The notes beneath the pieces were generated by a model. It was given only the letters and a program-made list of their open reading frames with translations, was not told where the DNA came from and made no database searches. Made by a program: the position numbers and the translations under genes. This document shows, piece by piece, positions 57,911 to 64,000 of a stretch of 64,000 bases of DNA. The DNA comes from Cladobotryum mycophilum (Eukaryota > Ascomycota > Sordariomycetes > Hypocreales > Hypocreaceae), in assembly GCA_036429605.1 (NCBI GenBank), contig CM071589.1:868001-932000 (forward strand), in the 5' to 3' direction. Within the stretch, counting starts at the first letter, position 1. Each line of letters opens with the position of its first letter.

Positions 57911-58342
57911 GGTGTTGGTGGATATTGGAATGTATACTATGAACTGGGATAGACTATAGACTCCTCTCTTTATTGATACGTCTTTTTGTTATTTCTTCTG
58001 GGGCTGGGCTGTATCACATTGTCTTCATGGAGCAATTGCCATACGAATGTGTGTTTTGTAGCAGTCTAAGGATCAGTGTTTAAGTGAGAGAGTGCCAGAC
58101 CTAGAAGGCCGCAGCTATTACAAAGGTGTCACAAAAGCAGGTATGGAACGTCACTGTATTAATTTCCAAGGTATTCCCATCTTCAAGACTGGGAGAAGAG
58201 CCTTCCATTCATAAATCTAGTCACTTTACAGTCGTCATGACAATTTTGGCTCCGCTGTTGATTCTTCCCTTGATCAACATCAATACCTCGCTTCTTGCCT
58301 CATCTCAAAGGTGACTAAGAGAGATAACTGATAGTTGACAAT
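57911..58342. other. intergenic, nothing recognised
   Basis: A 3' flank shared by the glycosyltransferase (plus) and the saccharopine dehydrogenase relic (minus). No gene or repeat is seen. Confidence 0.5.
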
Positions 58343-59725
58343 TCATTCGACAAATACCGTTCCCAGAAGCTTTCCCACCATGGCCACTCCTTTAGCTGCC
58401 ACAGCTCCCCATATAGGATCCCACATATCCTTGGAGAATGTTGCATAAATTCCAGGCTGGATGAAAGCAGAATGACCGTTCAGGATAAGTTGTGCTACGA
58501 CTCCACACGTAACACCGGCGGAGAGAACCATTGCGAAATACCTTTTTAGATCTCCAAGTAGTTCCAAGGTGCTTCTGGTCGTGTCTTAAGCCTAGTAATC
58601 GCTTTCGCGTCATCTCGCAGTTTATAGCTAAAGTAAGGGACTCACCATCATTCCGTCTTTCCATTCCGGTACAAAATTGTATGGAGCAGGACAAGGTCGC
58701 GCTCTCCGGGCTGGAAGCTAAGTAGGCTCGCCAGCCGGTGACAAATGGCATCCGACGTATGTCCCTTCACGGCCATGGCTGGCACGTCCGATAAACGGAC
58801 AAATTGACGCCTGCCAGCTATTATTCGATCCATATTGATTCTTTTGTTCAAAAAGCGGTGTTGCGTTGTGCGGGATATGAGAGAACTAGAAACAATTCAG
58901 TATATAGACGCAACAGCTCCACGGGAAGCATTTACCTCATATCTGATCTGGGAGTATTAACAAGTCTCTGTTAGACCTAAGCCCAAGCTACTCCTTGCTT
59001 TAATCATTCTATCTTCTCAGGATGAAGCCAACCGATAGAAGCAAGTGCTTGGCTAAACTCGGGATCTCCCTGGTACTCGAGAGATCCCCTGGCCACTCTC
59101 TCTGCCTCTGGGATATGGTAGAACTCGCCAAATGGTACTGAGTTGCGATTGGGATATGGGATCAATAAATTGCCATTCATGGTGCAGTACGAGTGGCAGC
59201 ATATATCAATTCAGTAATGAGAAAGTCAACTTGCTTTCCTTCGTAGAGAAAGGATGCAGAGTTTCGTTGACATAAAATTGCCCTTTTTGGTGACTACGAA
59301 AATTTGAACCCAAGAGGGTTGTTGACGCATTCGGGAGCAGGCAAATCAATCACATAAGAATAAAACTACTCCTCGACCGAAGAGCTGTTAGTATTTATTT
59401 CTAGAGCTACTGTAATAACTTACTCTGCCGCGCTTTGCATATATCCGATCAATACACGTTCGAGCATACAAATGACCAACGCCAGGATCGACGCCTACTT
59501 CGTTCATCACCACGATTCCTGCATTCTTCGCGTCTTCCTCCGATACCCGCATGGCTAGTGATAGTCGGTTAGTCGTAATAACATATTTTTTTATCACAGC
59601 GGGATGCTGGGCGTAGTGTCATGGGTCACGACATGGATGTCTAATTCTGCAGGTCACGGATGAGATATCCCACAAAAAACGGCGCAATCATGCCATTTCC
59701 GAGAACAAGGATTCTGATCTTTTCG
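58343..59725 (-). pseudogene. saccharopine dehydrogenase (LYS9-type) relic
   Basis: Ordered fragments of the saccharopine reductase family are spread over three frames: KIRILVLGNGMIAPFFVGYLIRD (Rossmann start, about 59722-59650); YVITTNRLSLAMRVSEEDAKNAGI and VVMNEVGVDPGVGHLYA (59580-59450); LPAPECVNNPLGFKFS (59340-59297); YPNRNSVPFGEFYHIPEAE and LEYQGDPEFSQALASIGWL (59160-59010); QPGERDLVLLH (about 58725-58690); LGDLKRYFAMVLSAGVTCGV and KGVAMVGKLLGTVFVE (58570-58346). About 70 codons are missing after the first block, a TAG follows it (59641-59643), TAG at 59294-59296 replaces the Trp after KFS, and at least one one-base shift occurs near 58690. The intact family enzyme makes saccharopine in lysine biosynthesis, so a functional copy presumably lies elsewhere. 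Boundaries are approximate. Confidence 0.8.
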
Positions 59726-60104
59726 GGAACTATTTTGTTGCGATTTTGAAACCGGAGTGGTTGTGTGTGAAAATGAATGCGTGAGGTCGATGGGCGCAAT
59801 AGACACCTCTGGAGAGTAAATCCATACATGACCAACAGACCGGATGGTGCAGCTGACTGTCGACTGGCGGCGATCATGCTACACTTATCCAAAGTACATA
59901 CAACGCCCACCTTTCTATATCACCAACTAGGGGAGTACTACTAGGTGGTTTTACAGATGGGTGCACAGTAGACGTTGATAGCTACACATGTTGGTAAGTA
60001 TGGGGGCATAAACAGAATAGCCTGACAATATCTCTTCTTTTATTTCTTTCCTTCCACCATTATTACGTCCCCAACTGCCCACATCAACCAACCCAACGGT
60101 TGCA

Positions 60105-61359
60105 TCACGACACAAGCTTGATCGTCACATCATCCAAAGTCCACGTGCCACCACCAGCAGCCGGAGGAAAGGCAAATACCAATGCAGCCTCATCATTTGC
60201 ATAGGTTGTTGGAACTATAAATTGACCCCCAAATCCGACCCACCCATTGCCGATGGAGACGCCGTCATCCGCGAACACCACGGTAATCACGTCGTTGTTG
60301 CTTGGGTTATAGATGGCAACGGCAACCGATGGCCAATTTGAGCTTGTGCCGTATACCGTGCTCTTAGCAGAGAACGAGAGCTTATATGTTTTGCCATCTT
60401 GGATGGCGAATGCACCAGAAATAAGGGCGGTACTGTCGTTGCCTGCTGTGTCAACCATGACAATTGCGTAGGTTTGGTCTCCAGAAGAGCCTGTGACGGA
60501 TTGGATACTTGAGGTCCAGGTATGGGTCCCGTCACCGAACTGCCAGGGGCTCTGGTCTCCGGTTTGGAAATCGCCATTGGGGACGTCGGTAGGGGGTGAC
60601 GGCGGGCTAACGGTGACTGTGACGGTCTTGACTCCAGAGGTGGTTGCAGTCGATACCGTATGCCAGGCGGTCGTCGAATGAGTCGCTGTGACATGCGAAA
60701 CTATGGTCTATCGTTGAAACGAAGAATGAGTACTACTCACCTACACCAAAGGGGTTAAATGCAAATGAGCGCAAACGTACGGATGATACTGTCTTGGTAA
60801 CGGCCGTGTGTGTGATGTATACCGTGCTCGCTAGTATGCCGATGCAAGAGCAGGCGGACGTAATACGCGAGGCAGGATAGGTCACTCCATTTGTCATGCA
60901 ATGGGGCGGATCGACCTCAGGAACTGCTGTGCGTGCCTTGAGGGCAGCCGTACTGGTGATTGTTATCGTCGAGGATGGGACAGTCGCGGTGAAGACGGTC
61001 GTTATTGATGTTATCGTATCAATCTTAGTGGCCACTGTGCTCGTTTCGTGGACAGTGGCAGTTCTACGTGTTGCATTCTATGTTAGTGGGGAGTTTGGCT
61101 CGTATAGATTCCCAAGCTAAACTTACAATGTGGCCGTCACTGTCGCCACTGTCTCGGTGCAAGGCGCCAGGGTGGAACAATAGGCACTTGCCTGGGTCGA
61201 GTATCTCTCATCGATGAAACATCGTAAGAGGTTATCGTGGTTGCAAGAGTTTCGGTCGAAGAGCTCGCGGGGTGATGCCGCAACGCCTCCAAGGAGAATC
61301 AGGGCGCCGTAAAGCAAACTATTCCGCAGCATGATGGAGAATTTGCGGACACTGTTCAA
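60105..61359 (-). CDS. secreted Thr-rich protein with C-terminal carbohydrate-binding-like domain
   Basis: Three exons, 61359-61127, 61063-60781 and 60707-60105, join in frame to 372 aa. Met at 61332 is an alternative start and gives a cleaner signal peptide (LRNSLLYGALILLGGVAA). Next come a short Cys-containing segment (CNHDNLLRCFIDERYSTQASAYCSTLAPC), a long Thr/Val/Ser-rich stalk (TATVHETSTVATK..., likely O-glycosylated), a second Cys-bearing patch (PPHCMTNGVTYP..SACSC) and the C-terminal 130 residues beginning VPNGDFQTGDQSPWQF. That opening, with the ending GGGTWTLDDVTIKLVS, is typical of CBM4/9/22-like jelly-roll modules. It is probably a cell-wall or extracellular matrix protein. A TATA box (61455-61464, minus strand) sits about 96 bp before the first ATG. 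No enzyme domain. Confidence 0.75.
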
Positions 61360-64000
61360 GCTCGGTGGCGGTCAGTCTGTTTAGGGAGTTTGAGGTATGT
61401 ATCACTAATGACACTGGATGGTGGCTACGTTCAGGGAAAATGGCATAAATCTTCTATATAAATACATGTCAATCGGTCTTTTATTCAACATCGCGTTGCC
61501 AGGAAATGATGCAATCATCCCGTCGTCGTAGCGCTATTGGAGTCAGCCGTACGGCAACGATGTTTCCTACATTAGTCCTCAATTCTGTCTTTGCATAGCT
61601 TCTCGTATTATCACAACAGAGAGTCTGGGTCTGGAACAGATTCGAGGCTGAAGAGGCGTTTCCATTTCAGGAATCAAAACGCCTTGGTGGGATTGCAAGT
61701 TCCCATGGTGGCAGTTTAGGATTCAATGCCCTGCCAAGAATGTCGCACACGTGAGCCGGCCCTCGTTGTGTTGACCATCTGAGCGGTTTGGCTGCATTTG
61801 GTGGCACTTGAAACCATTCCTTATTCTATTTAGACTCCTTATGTCTGAAAGCAGGCGGGGCAGCCAGTTGACAGTTTTATCACCAAAGCTGAATCTACTC
61901 GGCATCCAATTCCGAGACTCAGACAGGGCTGAAGTCTTAGTCCCCCAGCTGGACACAGACAAGGCCCGTTTGACAGCCGAACCGGTAACAACCCAACCAA
62001 TTGGAGTTCATCTCCAATTGTCGCTCTATTAAAGAGCGCGTAATGCCTACCTACGCTGACGGCCTGGCGATCTCTCTAGACTTAGCAGATACGAAAGTTG
62101 TTTTTGTTTTAGTTACTGTGATCGATCCATAACCAGACTGCATGTCAAGCTGACGAAGCTGCCCTCAGATGGCATCCTGCACATCATCCGATGATTATAT
62201 CATCTGACAGCATACCGCCGAGTTTAGATCCTTTTCGACAAACCACTATTGACCTTTTCTTTACATCATCAGCCAGAAGTAGGATTCATCGCCGGAGAGT
62301 AACCTAAACAGATTTATAACAAAGGTAAAATAAACGAGTGGTGGAAATAGTAGATGGCTAGAAGGGATGGCCCCATATTCTCGGAAGAAGATTTACGAAG
62401 ATGTGAAGAAGAGATAAAGGGAAATATGGGCTCCAGGGTTCGCCAGCCCCTGTGCAGCTAATTATGGGCACAGGTAAGCATGCGAATCACGGCTTCAAAG
62501 ATAGAGCCTATGTGTGTCATAGGAGATAAGATACATCTCGTCAGCTCTATTGGGCATGGAATATACCAAACGCACTCACGGTGTTAATGATGTGATAGAT
62601 GGGTATTGCATCATGTTCCTCCATTCCTAACTCCATAAGGGCTCGCTTATTTTGCCCGTGGTAGTTAATATGGAAACACACACAGCCATACGACCATCAT
62701 TCATGCCAGTCCCTTGATGAAATTTTGTTACAGCCACGTCAACTTTTGTCTACTATAATGCGGCTTTACGAGACAGGTACACTTGCGGAAACTGAACATG
62801 TCATACAAATCACCTTTTGATAAACATTCAGGCGTAGCTATACTCTATCCAAGGTAGTTTATTCTGTCTGTAGACGAAATATACCTTCAAAGCTTAGCTG
62901 TTGTATTTGCAGGTGAATTAGCTTTTTACACCATATATCCACGTTTATCGTAGACACTGCACAATGATTCCTCACTTTCTTTTGGATCGCTTGTAGCATC
63001 TCTACTACCTACGCAAACCCAACACCATGCTCCACAGCAGTCTCTCGCTGACGGTGTGTACGTGTTTACATGTTTGTTAGTGCCGTAGCCCAATGCGCAT
63101 ATCGCTTGGACAATGCTGCAGGTTTATTGACAGCATTTCGACTCATCTGGCATCATTCGGACAAATTCAACGCTGCAGATCCCTTCTCGTCACTCTGGCG
63201 TCCATTTCCTTCCACCGCTCATCTCATTCTTCATGACTGCATGTCAAGTATCTTGACTAGACTCAGTTAATCATGCAAATTTTCCCAGAAGAGCAACCGC
63301 AGCATAGTATGTAGTATCCATTGGATAAATTCAAATCTCTTCTTATCTACCTACCTATAAGCGAATAGTCAAGTTACGCGTGCTTAGGCCCTTGGGTACG
63401 AGCATTCGTGATCCTAATTCTCTCTTAGTTTTAGGCATGGGTTGCTAGATAGACCTCGGTAGTTTGACATGGTATGAAAGGTGACTTAATCGCCACAATA
63501 GCTCCCATTAAGTAATGAAAACTACAGATTGATAGGATAAAATACGCCCTGGATATGCCAGCAAAAGTCCAAGGGATATTTCAACCCTACGGGTGTCTTT
63601 ACCGCATCCATGTTCTACAGAAACGGGTGGAGGAAGTGTGAGTCCTCCGCCCCCGTGTATCCGTGTCAACTTACTTCCGACTTACCTGAGTGATGCTGGC
63701 ACTTGTTACATGCAGTCTGTGTACGACGATGGGGTCATCCAAGCTTGTGTTTATTGACATGGAGGTCACCGCTTATCAATGGAGAACGAAACAAATGCTT
63801 GGCGGAAAGCCATCGGGCATGAATGTCATGGCGTGTTTTGGCATTGATGTGTTTGTACTGTATTGGTAAGTAATTGATAAGATCTCGTGCCATCACTGGC
63901 CTTCTCGGGGAGAATTTAAGACGTGATGACTTCTTTGGATCGGGTAATTAGGCCAAGAGGTTGAAATATATTGAAATGCATACTATGTGGGCTATATAGA
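61360..64000. other. right edge, no supportable gene
   Basis: The only functional element called is the TATA box of the secreted protein at 61455-61464. Small frames (61808-62032, 63070-63270) show no family resemblance. Mixed composition, no terminal repeats found. Confidence 0.5.

Noticed and set aside
1..64000. CRISPR arrays, rRNA, bacterial operons
   Set aside because: Intron-bearing fungal genes throughout; no regularly spaced direct repeats of CRISPR type and no rRNA signature.

Overview
The window looks like filamentous ascomycete DNA (Pezizomycotina; a Hypocreales-like Sordariomycete is plausible but not proven). Genes carry short introns of about 46-173 bp with GTAAGT-like donors, and some show CTAAC/CTGAC branch sites. 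Families include a highly reducing polyketide synthase (PKS), a Zn2Cys6 regulator, a Pth11-type rhodopsin-domain membrane protein and a vacuolar carboxypeptidase Y. Several copies carry C-to-T / G-to-A damage resembling repeat-induced point mutation (RIP). There is no rRNA, no CRISPR and no convincing intact tRNA gene.

Layout. 1-985: AT-rich low-complexity DNA. 986-2524 (-): a DHA2-type efflux pump with three in-frame stops and an internal deletion, so a pseudogene. 4705-12680 (+): an eight-exon, apparently intact highly reducing PKS (KS-AT-DH-MT-psiKR-ER-KR-ACP). 15093-16741 (-): an AflR-like Zn2Cys6 regulator. 16742-24414: about 7.7 kb without a supportable gene. 24415-25209 (-): P-loop sulfotransferase-like protein. 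27217-28936 (+): GIT1/phosphate-type MFS transporter. 29655-31633 (+): secreted M20 peptidase with two in-frame TAA codons. 33890-39349 (+): Baeyer-Villiger-type flavin monooxygenase split by a 3058-bp hAT element (36001-39058, 8-bp target duplication). 39533-39783: a TA-flanked MITE. 41875-42126 (+): cysteine-rich secreted knottin-like protein. 43349-44149 (+): SAM methyltransferase. 44476-46001 (-): carboxypeptidase Y. 48915-49904 (-): alpha/beta hydrolase whose C-terminus is frameshifted. 52274-53690 (+): rhodopsin-domain membrane protein. 53909-55576 (-) and 56537-57910 (+): a divergent amidohydrolase / UDP-glycosyltransferase pair. 58343-59725 (-): relic of a saccharopine dehydrogenase. 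60105-61359 (-): secreted Thr-rich protein with a C-terminal jelly-roll-like domain. 61360-64000: nothing supportable.

How it fits together. The PKS, its dead pump and the nearby AflR-like regulator form the core of an orphan polyketide locus. The monooxygenase, methyltransferase, sulfotransferase and glycosyltransferase are typical tailoring classes, but 10-45 kb of sparse or decayed DNA separates them from the PKS, so joint membership is only a possibility. The most striking property of the window is gene decay: five of about sixteen genes are visibly broken by independent lesions (stops, deletion, frameshift, transposon insertion) beside intact ones. This is what an accessory or subtelomeric region would look like.
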